From: Bacillota bacterium
GTDB lineage: Bacteria; Bacillota; Clostridia; Lachnospirales; Lachnospiraceae
Length of the DNA stretch: 26,898 nt
Assembly: GCA_023413555.1 (NCBI GenBank)
Contig: JAEZPG010000006.1
Span: forward strand, 1 to 26,898
Reading direction: 5' to 3'
Positions 5,392 through 13,441 of the stretch are shown here, one piece after another; within the stretch, counting starts at the first letter, position 1, and each line of letters begins with the position of its first letter. Both the position numbers and the translations under genes were made by a program. Below the pieces are notes generated by a model. The model was not told the DNA's origin, did no database searches, and was given only the letters and a program-made list of their open reading frames with translations.

Positions 5392-7287
5392 CTACATAAT
5401 ATTTTTACTAATTAACACTACAATGGAACGAGGCTTTACCAGAATGGTTCCTTTCTGAAAAAAGCTCAAGTCTTTCTTTCCCACACCAAAGGTTTGGCTA
5501 CTGTCCAACAATAGACACCATTCTTTTCCAGTTGGTGGGCTTGGAATATCAAAAGTATGATTCTCCCAATGCATATTATAGGCAAAATAGAAAGACTCAT
5601 CATAATCTGTACGGCTAACTTTCACATACTTACCACAAAGCAATACTCCTAATACTCGACTATAGTTGGAATAGTCAGGATACCAAGATTTCGTTCCATG
5701 AAAAGACAGATCCGGAAGACCACAAGATATGTAGTCCATTAATCTGAACTCTTCCCCTCTATGCAGTATCGGGTGCGTCTTTCTTAAGTCTATCATCTGC
5801 TTTATAAAATCAAACATAGCTTCATTGGTTTTCAATTGGTTCCAATTGAGCCAGGTAATTGCATTATCCTGGCAATAGGCGTTATTATTACCATTCTGTG
5901 AATTCAAAAACTCATCTCCCGCTAGGAGTAGCGGTGTTCCCTGACTTAAGAATAAGGTAATAATTGCATTGCGAAACTGCCGATGTCTCAAATCTAACAC
6001 CTTCTTGGACTTGGAAGCTCCTTCTTTTCCACAGTTCCAGCTATAATTATAATCGGTACCGTCTTTGTTATCTTCCCCATTGGCCTCATTGTGCTTTACA
6101 TCATAGGTATACAAATCAGCCAACGTAAAACCATTGGTATTGGTAATATAGTTAATCTTCCCAATCTTTGCTGGTTTCTCTTTAAATTGAGCACCAAATT
6201 TACTGGTTTGCTCCTCATCTCCCTTAAGGAATCGCCTGATGTCAGTCTGATATTTGTCATTATACACTGCCATATTTTCGTAAGCAGGCTTTCTATAAGA
6301 ATAGATTTCATTGGTTGGAATAAAATCGCTCATTAGCTTAACTTTGGTCAGATAAGGATCGGCAGCAACCATACTCGGATTAAGCCCATTGCTATTAAAA
6401 TGAAATCCATCCACATGATATTCCTCAACCCAGTGATGTAGACAGGACAAAGCACACAGTGAATTAAAGCCAGGTTCAAAGTAGAATTCCATAATCACTT
6501 CTATTCCAGCTTTATGACACTCCTTAACTAACTGCTTAAATTCAAGCACAGGATCCATACTGCTGAAGGCTTCCTTCGGTGCCATATAATAGGCATCTTT
6601 TGTATAGCCCCAATAATTTATCTTAATAGATGGCTTTACATTGCCCTTTTGTTGCTGTATAAATGCCTGATAACCAGTTGTTCCCTTTGAACCTTTATCT
6701 ATTTCCACTATCTCATTAAATGCATAAGCTGGCATCAGCTCAATGGCATTTATACCTAATTCCTTTAAGTAAGGAAGCTTCTCTACAACTCCAAGGTAGG
6801 TTCCCTTGTGGGTTACCTTGGAAGAAGAATGTCTTGTAAATCCTCTAACATGAAGTTTGTATAGAATCAAATCTTCATATGCCAATTCTAGCTTTCTATC
6901 TCCTGTCCAGTCAAAATGAGCAGATTCTATCCCCCCACGAAAAGGTTCTTCCTTAGAATCTGAAAATACACCCCAGCATCTTCTTCCAACTACCTTCTTG
7001 GCATATGGATCTACATATTCTCTGTGGTTGGCTTCATAGGTATATTCCAATTCATCTACGGGAAGTTTGTCTATTCCAACCGTAAAGACATCTCCAAATC
7101 GGTATTTATCTTCTAAAGGAATTGTTAGAAGTTTTTCCCTACTGCCCTTTTTATAAATATGCAGATATGAATCTGTGGAGGATTCTAAAGCCACGGAAAA
7201 ATACGTAATTGTACCCTCTTTCGTCACTCCCAATGCCTTTGGTGAACCATATACAATTTTCCATGAGCTCTCGTTTTTCTTAGCCAA
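5392..7287 (-). CDS. GH13 isoamylase/debranching homologue, probable pseudoenzyme
   Basis: A 631-aa homologue of glycogen debranching enzymes. It has an N-terminal CBM48-like region (about 1-130), a TIM-barrel region, and well-conserved family stretches such as KHNEANGEDNKDG and LLLAGDEFLNSQNGNNNAYCQDN. The four GH13 motifs are altered. Region I reads VIMEFYFEP instead of the DVVxNH type. Region II reads VDGFHFNSN, so the nucleophile Asp is Asn298 and the preceding Arg is His. Region III lacks AEPWD. Region IV reads NTNGFTL where SHDGFTL is expected. Hydrolysis is therefore unlikely. The start is TTG at 7287, seven bases after GGAGGG; an upstream TTG overlaps this RBS. It lies between a Uup-like ABC-F gene and the TraX-like gene on the same strand. 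Confidence 0.88.
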   Translation of the reverse strand: MAKKNESSWKIVYGSPKALGVTKEGTITYFSVALESSTDSYLHIYKKGSREKLLTIPLEDKYRFGDVFTVGIDKLPVDELEYTYEANHREYVDPYAKKVVGRRCWGVFSDSKEEPFRGGIESAHFDWTGDRKLELAYEDLILYKLHVRGFTRHSSSKVTHKGTYLGVVEKLPYLKELGINAIELMPAYAFNEIVEIDKGSKGTTGYQAFIQQQKGNVKPSIKINYWGYTKDAYYMAPKEAFSSMDPVLEFKQLVKECHKAGIEVIMEFYFEPGFNSLCALSCLHHWVEEYHVDGFHFNSNGLNPSMVAADPYLTKVKLMSDFIPTNEIYSYRKPAYENMAVYNDKYQTDIRRFLKGDEEQTSKFGAQFKEKPAKIGKINYITNTNGFTLADLYTYDVKHNEANGEDNKDGTDYNYSWNCGKEGASKSKKVLDLRHRQFRNAIITLFLSQGTPLLLAGDEFLNSQNGNNNAYCQDNAITWLNWNQLKTNEAMFDFIKQMIDLRKTHPILHRGEEFRLMDYISCGLPDLSFHGTKSWYPDYSNYSRVLGVLLCGKYVKVSRTDYDESFYFAYNMHWENHTFDIPSPPTGKEWCLLLDSSQTFGVGKKDLSFFQKGTILVKPRSIVVLISKNIM

Positions 7288-7355
7288 ATAAATACCCTCC
7301 AACTTCTACTTTTAATTCATCTATAAATTATCTAATATAAGTAATGTTGCCTTTA

Positions 7356-9143
7356 TTACTGGTTTTCAATCTTCTCAGCCAAATCATTTAGATATACCCA
7401 ACGATCCATTTTTTCTTCCAAAAGTTTCTCTTTCGCTTCCTTTTCTTCCATCAACACATTGAGCTTTACAAAATCAGTTGCTGCTTGCTTAATCGCGTCC
7501 TCTAACTCCTCAATATTAAGTTCCAAGCTTTCGATAACTTCATCTATCTCATTATACTCCCTCTGCTCTTGGTAAGTAAACTTTATTTTACTGTCCTTCA
7601 CCTTCACTACAGTAACTTTCTTTTCCACCATAGGCTTACTTTCACTACTTTCTACACTTTCCTTAGCCACCGCCTTATAGTCACTGTAATTTCCTTCATA
7701 TTGTGTAATCTTTCCATTGCCTTCGAAAGCAAAGATACGCTCCACCAGCTTATCTAGGAAAAAGCGATCATGAGATACTGTAATAACAATTCCATCAAAA
7801 GTAGTCAGATAATCTTCTAGTATAGCTAAAGTCTGAATATCTAGGTCATTCGTAGGCTCATCCAGAATCAAAATATTCGGTGCATCCATCAATACCATAA
7901 GAAGGTAGAGCCTTCTCTTCTCTCCGCCTGACAAGCGATTCACTGGTGTATATTGCATGTCGGAGTCAAATAAGAAACGCTCACACATTCTACTAGCAGT
8001 TATTTTACCATCTGTAGTTTCAATATATTCACCTATCTGGCGAACACAGTCAATCACCAAACTATTCTCAGGAAGGGCCTTATTCTCCTGAGCAAAATAA
8101 CCGATTTTTACGGTCTGTCCAATCTCGATTGTGCCTGCATCTGGACTAAGGTGACCAGTCAAAATATTGAGTAAGGTCGTCTTACCACAGCCATTAGGTC
8201 CGATAATACCAACGCGGTCATTTTTCAAGAAAATATAGGAAAAGTCCTGGATGACACACTTGTCCCCAAATGACTTCTTTACATGGTCCACCTCAATGGT
8301 CTTTTTCCCTAGACGAGAAGCTACAGAATTAAGTTCCACTTTGCCGTCAGTTTCTATTCTGTCTCTGTCTCTTAGTTCCTCAAAACGCTCTATTCTAGCC
8401 TTCTGTTTTGTACTTCTAGCTCGTGCCCCCCGTTTAATCCACTCAAGCTCCATCCGATACAGACTTTTGTTTTTTCTCTCTGTAGCCAGTTCTATATCCT
8501 CTCTCTGGGCTTTCAGTTCAAGATAGCCAGAATAGTTGGCTTCGTAGGTGTAGAGGTTTCCTTTGTCAATTTCTACGATTTTGTTTGTGACTTTATCCAG
8601 AAAATAACGGTCATGGGTTACCATTAACAGCGCTCCCTTATACCGTTTCAGATAGTCTTCTAACCACTCTACCATCTCGTTATCCAAATGATTGGTAGGC
8701 TCGTCAAGAACTAAGATATCTGCTGGCGTAAGTAAGGTCCTTACCAAAGCGGCGCGCTTTCTCTGTCCTCCGCTTAAGATATCTGGATTACAAGTAAAAT
8801 CCGTAATGGCAAGTTTCATAAGCATTGCTTTAGCATCTGCCTCCATCGTCCAGATATCTGAGTGGATATCTTTCCCCTCAACCACATTCTGAAGTAATGT
8901 CTTCGTATGATCAAACACAGGTATCTGGGACAAATACTCTACATGTATCTGGTTTCCCTTTACCACTCGACCCTCATCTGGCTCTATGAGACCTGCTACT
9001 ATTTTTAATAAGGTAGATTTGCCTGTACCATTTATTCCAATTAATCCAATCTTTTCCCCTTCATTAATACCCATGGATGCATTTTTTAGCAAAAAACGCT
9101 GGGTATAACTATGGGTAACCTCTTGTATGGTTAATAAATTCAT
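7356..9143 (-). CDS. ABC-F ATPase, Uup-like
   Basis: A 595-aa cytosolic protein with two ABC ATPase domains and no membrane segment. NBD1 shows Walker A GINGTGKST (36-44), signature LSGGQRKR and Walker B LVLDEPTNHLD. NBD2 has GPNGCGKTT, LSGGEKRR and LILDEPTNDLD. The linker between them is basic (KRGARARSTKQKARIER). The C-terminal part (about 520-595) is a Glu/Lys-rich coiled coil opening KFTYQEQREYNEID, characteristic of the Uup branch, whose C-terminal domain binds nucleic acid. ABC-F proteins act on ribosomes; Uup also affects DNA transposon excision in E. coli. The RBS is AAGGAG and a good promoter is at 9196-9224. The downstream GH13-like gene begins 68 nt after its stop. Confidence 0.92.
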   Translation of the reverse strand: MNLLTIQEVTHSYTQRFLLKNASMGINEGEKIGLIGINGTGKSTLLKIVAGLIEPDEGRVVKGNQIHVEYLSQIPVFDHTKTLLQNVVEGKDIHSDIWTMEADAKAMLMKLAITDFTCNPDILSGGQRKRAALVRTLLTPADILVLDEPTNHLDNEMVEWLEDYLKRYKGALLMVTHDRYFLDKVTNKIVEIDKGNLYTYEANYSGYLELKAQREDIELATERKNKSLYRMELEWIKRGARARSTKQKARIERFEELRDRDRIETDGKVELNSVASRLGKKTIEVDHVKKSFGDKCVIQDFSYIFLKNDRVGIIGPNGCGKTTLLNILTGHLSPDAGTIEIGQTVKIGYFAQENKALPENSLVIDCVRQIGEYIETTDGKITASRMCERFLFDSDMQYTPVNRLSGGEKRRLYLLMVLMDAPNILILDEPTNDLDIQTLAILEDYLTTFDGIVITVSHDRFFLDKLVERIFAFEGNGKITQYEGNYSDYKAVAKESVESSESKPMVEKKVTVVKVKDSKIKFTYQEQREYNEIDEVIESLELNIEELEDAIKQAATDFVKLNVLMEEKEAKEKLLEEKMDRWVYLNDLAEKIENQ

Positions 9144-9195
9144 GTTAAAACTCCTTACTTTGTAACTTCTTTTTTACAGAAATTCGCGTAAAGTC

Positions 9196-9224
9196 ATTCT
9201 ATCACAGGCAAAGCAACTTGTAAA
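9196..9224 (-). promoter_or_regulatory. Promoter for the Uup-like gene
   Basis: On the minus strand TTTACA (9224-9219), a 17-bp spacer, then TAGAAT (9201-9196). It lies 52 nt upstream of the ATG and may drive the whole abcF, GH13-like and traX-like unit. Confidence 0.6.
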
Positions 9225-9237
9225 CGGCAGAAAACTC

Positions 9238-9265
9238 TTGCAAAATCCTTAATATAAGGTAAAAT
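9238..9265 (+). promoter_or_regulatory. Promoter for the second ABC-F gene
   Basis: On the plus strand TTGCAA (9238-9243), a 16-bp spacer, then TAAAAT (9260-9265), 57 nt before the ATG. It is back to back with the minus-strand promoter at 9196-9224. Confidence 0.5.
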
Positions 9266-9322
9266 AGATATGGTATTTACCTGGATACGCCAGGCCAAAA
9301 AATAGATTGAGAGGTTATATAT

Positions 9323-10957
9323 ATGATTCAAGCTGCAAATGTAACTTTAAGACTTGGAAAACGTGCCTTATTTGAGGATGTTAACATAAAGTTTACTGAA
9401 GGCAACTGTTACGGCTTAATTGGTGCCAATGGAGCTGGCAAGTCTACCTTCCTTAAGATTCTTTCCGGACAGTTAGAGCCTACCAAGGGTGATATCATCA
9501 TTACTCCTGGTCAACGTCTTTCTTTTTTACAACAGGACCACTTTAAATACGACCAGTATGACGTTCTATCAACAGTAATTATGGGAAATCAACGTCTATA
9601 TAATATTATGAAAGAAAAGGATGCCATTTATGCTAAAGAAGACTTTACTGAAGAAGATGGTATCCGTGCTTCTGAATTAGAGGGTGAATTTGCTACAATG
9701 AATGGATGGGAAGCAGAAAGTGATGCTGCTACCCTACTAAATGGTCTTGGCATTGAAACCGAGTTTCACTACAAGCTAATGAACGAGTTAAATGGTTCCC
9801 AGAAGATTAAGGTCTTACTGGCACAGGCATTGTTCGGTAACCCAGATATTCTGTTACTTGACGAACCAACCAACCATTTGGATATGGAAGCCATCCGTTG
9901 GTTAGAGGAATTCTTAATCAATTTTGATAATACTGTAATTGTGGTATCTCATGATCGTTATTTCTTAAATAAGGTTTGTACCCACACAGCAGATATAGAT
10001 TACGCTAAAATTCAACTTTATGCTGGTAACTATGATTTCTGGTACGAATCCAGCCAGTTAATGGTAAAACAAATGAAGGAAGCCAACAAGAAGAAGGAAG
10101 AAAAGATTAAGGAGTTACAGGAATTTATCCAACGTTTCTCCGCTAATGCTTCCAAATCCAAGCAGGCTACCTCCAGAAAGAGAGCTTTGGAAAAAATAGA
10201 ACTGGATGACATCCGTCCATCTAGCCGTAAGTACCCATATATTAACTTCCAGCCTACTCGTGAAATTGGAAATGAGGTTCTTACTGTAAGTAACATCTCT
10301 AAGACCATTGATGGAGTTAAGGTTCTCGATAATATTTCCTTTATCGTCAATCATGATGACAAGATTGCCTTTGTAGGCCCTAACACCTTGGCTACTACTA
10401 CTCTGTTTAAGATTTTAGCAGGTGAGATGGAGCCTGATGAAGGAAGCTATAAATGGGGCTTAACTACTTCACAATCCTATTTCCCTAAGGATAATACCAA
10501 ATATTTCGACTGTGAAGATACCATCGTAGACTGGTTGATGCCATTTTCTCCAGAAAAGGACGTTACCTATGTACGTGGATTCATGGGACGTATGTTATTT
10601 GCTGGCGAAGAAGGTTCAAAAAAGGTTAAAGTGTTATCCGGTGGTGAAAAAGTTCGTGTTATGTTGTCAAAAATGATGATTTTAGGTTCTAATGTGCTAA
10701 TTATGGATGAGCCAACCAACCATCTAGATATGGAGTCCATTACTGCATTAAATAATGGTGTTATTAAATTCCCTGGTGTGGTTCTTTTCACTTCCCAGGA
10801 TCATCAATTTGTACAGACCATAGCAAATCGTATTATGGAGCTTACACCAAATGGTTTAATCGACAAGATTTCATCTTACGATGATTATCTAGACAATGAC
10901 GAGCTTGCAAGAAAGCGTCAGGTTATGAATATGGTAACGGACGACGATAATGACTAG
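9323..10957 (+). CDS. ABC-F ATPase, YkpA/YbiT type, one degenerate ATP site
   Basis: A 544-aa two-domain ABC-F protein. NBD1 has an intact Walker A GANGAGKST (34-42), Walker B LLLDEPTNHLD and H-switch SHDRYF, but its signature reads LNGSQ (156-160). NBD2 has a good signature LSGGEKVRV (438-446) and Walker B LIMDEPTNHLD, but its Walker A reads GPNTLATTT (352-360), with Thr358 where the catalytic Lys is expected, and its H-switch reads TSQDHQF with Gln492 where His is expected. The interdomain linker is long and basic (about 245-300). The phrase ANASKSKQATSRKRALEKI and the spacing match the YkpA/YbiT branch. ABC-F proteins work at the ribosome; the precise role of this branch is unclear. Expression seems independent, from 9238-9265. 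Confidence 0.92.
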   Translation: MIQAANVTLRLGKRALFEDVNIKFTEGNCYGLIGANGAGKSTFLKILSGQLEPTKGDIIITPGQRLSFLQQDHFKYDQYDVLSTVIMGNQRLYNIMKEKDAIYAKEDFTEEDGIRASELEGEFATMNGWEAESDAATLLNGLGIETEFHYKLMNELNGSQKIKVLLAQALFGNPDILLLDEPTNHLDMEAIRWLEEFLINFDNTVIVVSHDRYFLNKVCTHTADIDYAKIQLYAGNYDFWYESSQLMVKQMKEANKKKEEKIKELQEFIQRFSANASKSKQATSRKRALEKIELDDIRPSSRKYPYINFQPTREIGNEVLTVSNISKTIDGVKVLDNISFIVNHDDKIAFVGPNTLATTTLFKILAGEMEPDEGSYKWGLTTSQSYFPKDNTKYFDCEDTIVDWLMPFSPEKDVTYVRGFMGRMLFAGEEGSKKVKVLSGGEKVRVMLSKMMILGSNVLIMDEPTNHLDMESITALNNGVIKFPGVVLFTSQDHQFVQTIANRIMELTPNGLIDKISSYDDYLDNDELARKRQVMNMVTDDDND

Positions 10958-10963
10958 GTTATC

Positions 10964-10993
10964 TTGACAAGAAACATTATTTTAGGTTAGAAT
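10964..10993 (+). promoter_or_regulatory. Promoter of the CNNM/CorC-type gene
   Basis: A consensus TTGACA (10964-10969), 18-bp spacer and TAGAAT (10988-10993). It starts only 7 nt after the preceding stop codon, giving the downstream gene its own transcription start near 11000 and an untranslated leader of about 145 nt. Confidence 0.65.
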
Positions 10994-10999
10994 AGTTTA

Positions 11000-11131
11000 T
11001 TATGTATTAGTAATATTATATATAGCGAAGAGCTGACTTCATAGATGCTTCGGCAATCAGGGCTGTAAGTTTTGGTTGCTGGGGCGTTATTAAGCTTATA
11101 ATTAAAGTACATAATAAGAATATATATTTTT
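11000..11131 (+). promoter_or_regulatory. Long, possibly structured 5' leader
   Basis: Between the promoter and the start of the transporter gene lie about 145 nt without an ORF. The central part (11033-11095) is clearly more GC-rich than its AT-rich flanks and contains CGAAG (11026-11030)/CTTCG (11048-11052) pairing and the phrase GTTGCTGGGGCG. AT-rich arms (TAATATTATATATAGC upstream, GCTTATAATTA downstream) could close a multi-branch structure. This is the shape of a riboswitch or other cis-regulatory RNA upstream of a metal-transport gene, but I could not match it to the M-box, yybP-ykoY, NiCo or fluoride consensus from memory. Confidence 0.35.
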
Positions 11132-11144
11132 AGGAGATGGTATT

Positions 11145-12473
11145 TTGGACCCGAGTGTCACGCAATTAATTATTTTATTTATTCTCATTTTGTTATCAGG
11201 TTTCTTTTCTTCTGCTGAGACATCCCTTACGACAGTAAATAAGCTTCGTATTCGTTCTTTGGCTGAGGAAGGCGACAAAAGAGCTCTCATGGTTAGCAAA
11301 TTGATTGAAGATCCTGCTAAGATGTTAAGTGCAATCTTAATCGGCAATAACATTGTAAACTTGACTGCTTCTTCTATTGCCACTACATTGGCCACTAATC
11401 TGGCAAATAAAAGTGGTCTTAATATTGAAGTCAGCCTTGCTATTGGTATTGCTACTGGTTTAATTACTCTTATCATTCTGATTTTTGGTGAAATCACCCC
11501 AAAGACCTTAGCAACAATCAATGCGGAATCTCTTTCCTTACGTTATGGAAAGGTTATCTACTATTTCACTAAGTTATTTACCCCTTTAATCTTTGTAATC
11601 AACAAGCTCTCCATAGGGATACTACTTCTGTTTAGAGTAAACCCTAACAAAAAGCCACAACAGATTACAGAAAATGAACTTAGGACTATTTTAGATGTCA
11701 GCCATGAAGAAGGCGTGATTGAGAGTGAAGAACGTAAAATGATTACAAACGTGGTGGATTTTGGTGATTCTATTGCAAAGGATGTTATGGTGCCTCGTAC
11801 TGAAGTCGAATTTGCTCAGATTGACCTTAGTTATGATGAACTGGTAGAATTGTTTGCGGAGAATATGTTCTCACGTTTACCGGTTTATGCGGATACCAGA
11901 GATAATATATTAGGTATAATAAATCTTAAAGATGTGTTCTTCTATCAGGGAGATAAGTCTGCATTTCATATCAAGGATCTAATGAGAGAACCTTACATTA
12001 CCTATGAATTCAAACACACCTCTGAGTTATTATCCGAGATGAAACAAGAACATGTTGCTATGGCTGTAGTAATGGATGAATATGGCTCTACAGCAGGAAT
12101 CATTACCTTAGAGGATTTGATTGAGGAAATCGTAGGCGAGATTCGAGATGAATATGATGGTGATGAAGAAGATGAAATTAAACCAATCGGTGACAATGAA
12201 TATATCGTTGATGGTACGACGAAGCTAGATGATATTAATGAAATTCTGGAATTAGGCATTGTGGCAGAGGAATATGGCTCCATAGGTGGTCACGTGATTA
12301 ATCTGTTAGACCATTTGCCTGACGAAGGAGAATCGATTACGGATACAAATAATGTAACGTATACGGTAGTAAGTGTAGATGTGAATCGTATCGACAAAAT
12401 TAGAATTCATATTCCGGATCCTGTTACTCATGATGATGAGGAAGCACCAGAAGGTAAAAATGGATATGATTAA
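11145..12473 (+). CDS. HlyC/CorC (CNNM/DUF21) family transporter
   Basis: A 442-aa protein with the full three-part architecture. A DUF21/CNNM membrane domain has about four hydrophobic segments in residues 1-160 (ILFILILLSGFFSSAETSL, AILIGNNIVNLTASSIATTL and IFGEITPKTLA are family hallmarks). A pair of CBS domains spans roughly 205-330 (VMVPRTEVEF, FSRLPVYADTRDNILGIINLKD, MDEYGSTAGIITLEDLIEEI). A C-terminal CorC/HlyC domain spans about 345-430. Relatives export Mg2+ or are linked to Mg/Co resistance; the old haemolysin name is misleading. The start is TTG at 11145, eight bases after AGGAG. It has its own promoter and leader and ends in a strong terminator. Confidence 0.93.
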   Translation: MDPSVTQLIILFILILLSGFFSSAETSLTTVNKLRIRSLAEEGDKRALMVSKLIEDPAKMLSAILIGNNIVNLTASSIATTLATNLANKSGLNIEVSLAIGIATGLITLIILIFGEITPKTLATINAESLSLRYGKVIYYFTKLFTPLIFVINKLSIGILLLFRVNPNKKPQQITENELRTILDVSHEEGVIESEERKMITNVVDFGDSIAKDVMVPRTEVEFAQIDLSYDELVELFAENMFSRLPVYADTRDNILGIINLKDVFFYQGDKSAFHIKDLMREPYITYEFKHTSELLSEMKQEHVAMAVVMDEYGSTAGIITLEDLIEEIVGEIRDEYDGDEEDEIKPIGDNEYIVDGTTKLDDINEILELGIVAEEYGSIGGHVINLLDHLPDEGESITDTNNVTYTVVSVDVNRIDKIRIHIPDPVTHDDEEAPEGKNGYD

Positions 12474-12483
12474 GATAGTTGAT

Positions 12484-12516
12484 AAAACGCTCCCAGTATA
12501 ACTGAGAGCGTTTTTT
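12484..12516 (+). terminator. Rho-independent terminator after the CNNM/CorC gene
   Basis: AAAACGCTCCCAGT (12484-12497) pairs with ACTGAGAGCGTTTT around an ATA loop with one mismatch, followed by a T-run. It is 10 nt past the stop codon. The minus-strand copy may also end the pyr transcript arriving from the right. Confidence 0.85.
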
Positions 12517-12521
12517 GTTTG

Positions 12522-12674
12522 TTAAAATAACATATCGTTTTTTTTGGCTAATAGTCTGGCTCCGTTAATGATGGAAACCACACCCACTCCTATCATAAGT
12601 ACAATGGTAAGTATACCAAATATAATGCTCAGCTTACCGGTCGAATTTAATGTTTTATAAATCTTCTCATCCAT
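12522..12674 (-). CDS. Single-pass small membrane protein, 50 aa
   Basis: A 50-codon minus-strand frame starting ATG at 12674, eight bases after a GGAGG box. The product starts MDEKIYKTLNSTGKLS, has one hydrophobic helix of about 23 residues (residues 16-37, rich in Ile, Val and Gly), then NGARLLAKKND and ends MLF. The N-terminus is short and polar and the C-terminal flank basic. It follows pyrE by 46 nt on the same strand with no terminator between, so it is probably the last gene of the pyr operon. Similar small proteins with a KTYKTM-like start and a NGAKLL flank occur, as far as I recall, in other Lachnospiraceae; no function is known. Confidence 0.8.
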   Translation of the reverse strand: MDEKIYKTLNSTGKLSIIFGILTIVLMIGVGVVSIINGARLLAKKNDMLF

Positions 12675-12720
12675 AGAAAAAACCTCCATTATCCTTAGGC
12701 CGATGCCCCATAATTAGTTA

Positions 12721-13392
12721 TTATACACCATATAGTTTATAATAATCATCGATTGCTTTTTTAATAACATCATCAATTATTATTGTACCATTAATTGGGC
12801 GATTGTAAAGATATTCTACTACTTCTTCCATAGTAACGATAGCAGTTGTCTTCATTCCGAAGTTATCAGAGATTTCTTTTAAAGCGCTCTTTTCTCCCTG
12901 ACCTCTTTCACATCGGTCTACACTGACCACCAAGCCTGCTACCTGAACATTTCCTTGGGCCTGTAGTATTGGAAGAGTCTCTAAAATAGAGGTTCCAGCA
13001 GTAGTAACATCTTCAATTATTACTACTTTATCTCCGTCAGTGATAGGACTTCCAAGAAGAATTCCTTTGTCTCCATGATCCTTTACTTCCTTACGATTGG
13101 AGCAATATTTAATTTCCTTACCATAGTGCTCATCAATTGCCATAGAAGTAGCAACACTAAGCGGGATGCCCTTATAAGCTGGCCCGAAGAGTACATCAAA
13201 ATCTAAACCAAAAGCATTGTTGATTGCTTTCGCGTAGTACTCTCCTAATTTTCTCAACTGAGCCCCGGTACGATAAAACCCTGTATTCACGAAAAACGGA
13301 GTTTTTCTTCCACTTTTTGTTACAAAATCACCAAAGCGAAGAACTCCACATTCCACCATAAATTCAATAAACTCCTGTTTGTACTGTTCCAT
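12721..13392 (-). CDS. pyrE: Orotate phosphoribosyltransferase
   Basis: A 223-aa enzyme joining orotate and PRPP to make OMP, the fifth step of UMP synthesis. The PRPP-binding loop VVIIEDVTTAGTS (123-135, acidic pair E127-D128) is intact, as are the FGPAYKGIPL segment (69-78) and the flexible loop with YCSNRKEVKDHG (96-107). The length suits the longer clostridial form. ATG follows a good AGGAGG RBS. It lies 49 nt after pyrD on the same strand, within the nudix-pyrCFKDE unit. Confidence 0.97.
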   Translation of the reverse strand: MEQYKQEFIEFMVECGVLRFGDFVTKSGRKTPFFVNTGFYRTGAQLRKLGEYYAKAINNAFGLDFDVLFGPAYKGIPLSVATSMAIDEHYGKEIKYCSNRKEVKDHGDKGILLGSPITDGDKVVIIEDVTTAGTSILETLPILQAQGNVQVAGLVVSVDRCERGQGEKSALKEISDNFGMKTTAIVTMEEVVEYLYNRPINGTIIIDDVIKKAIDDYYKLYGV

Positions 13393-13441
13393 ATTTCATA
13401 AACCTCCTATACTCTTAGCTTTTATACATTTTCATACCACA

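Noticed and set aside
10030..10791. Minus-strand frames opposite the second ABC-F gene
   Set aside because: They are mirror frames of a clear ABC-F gene with intact motifs on the plus strand. Their sequences have no recognisable domain.
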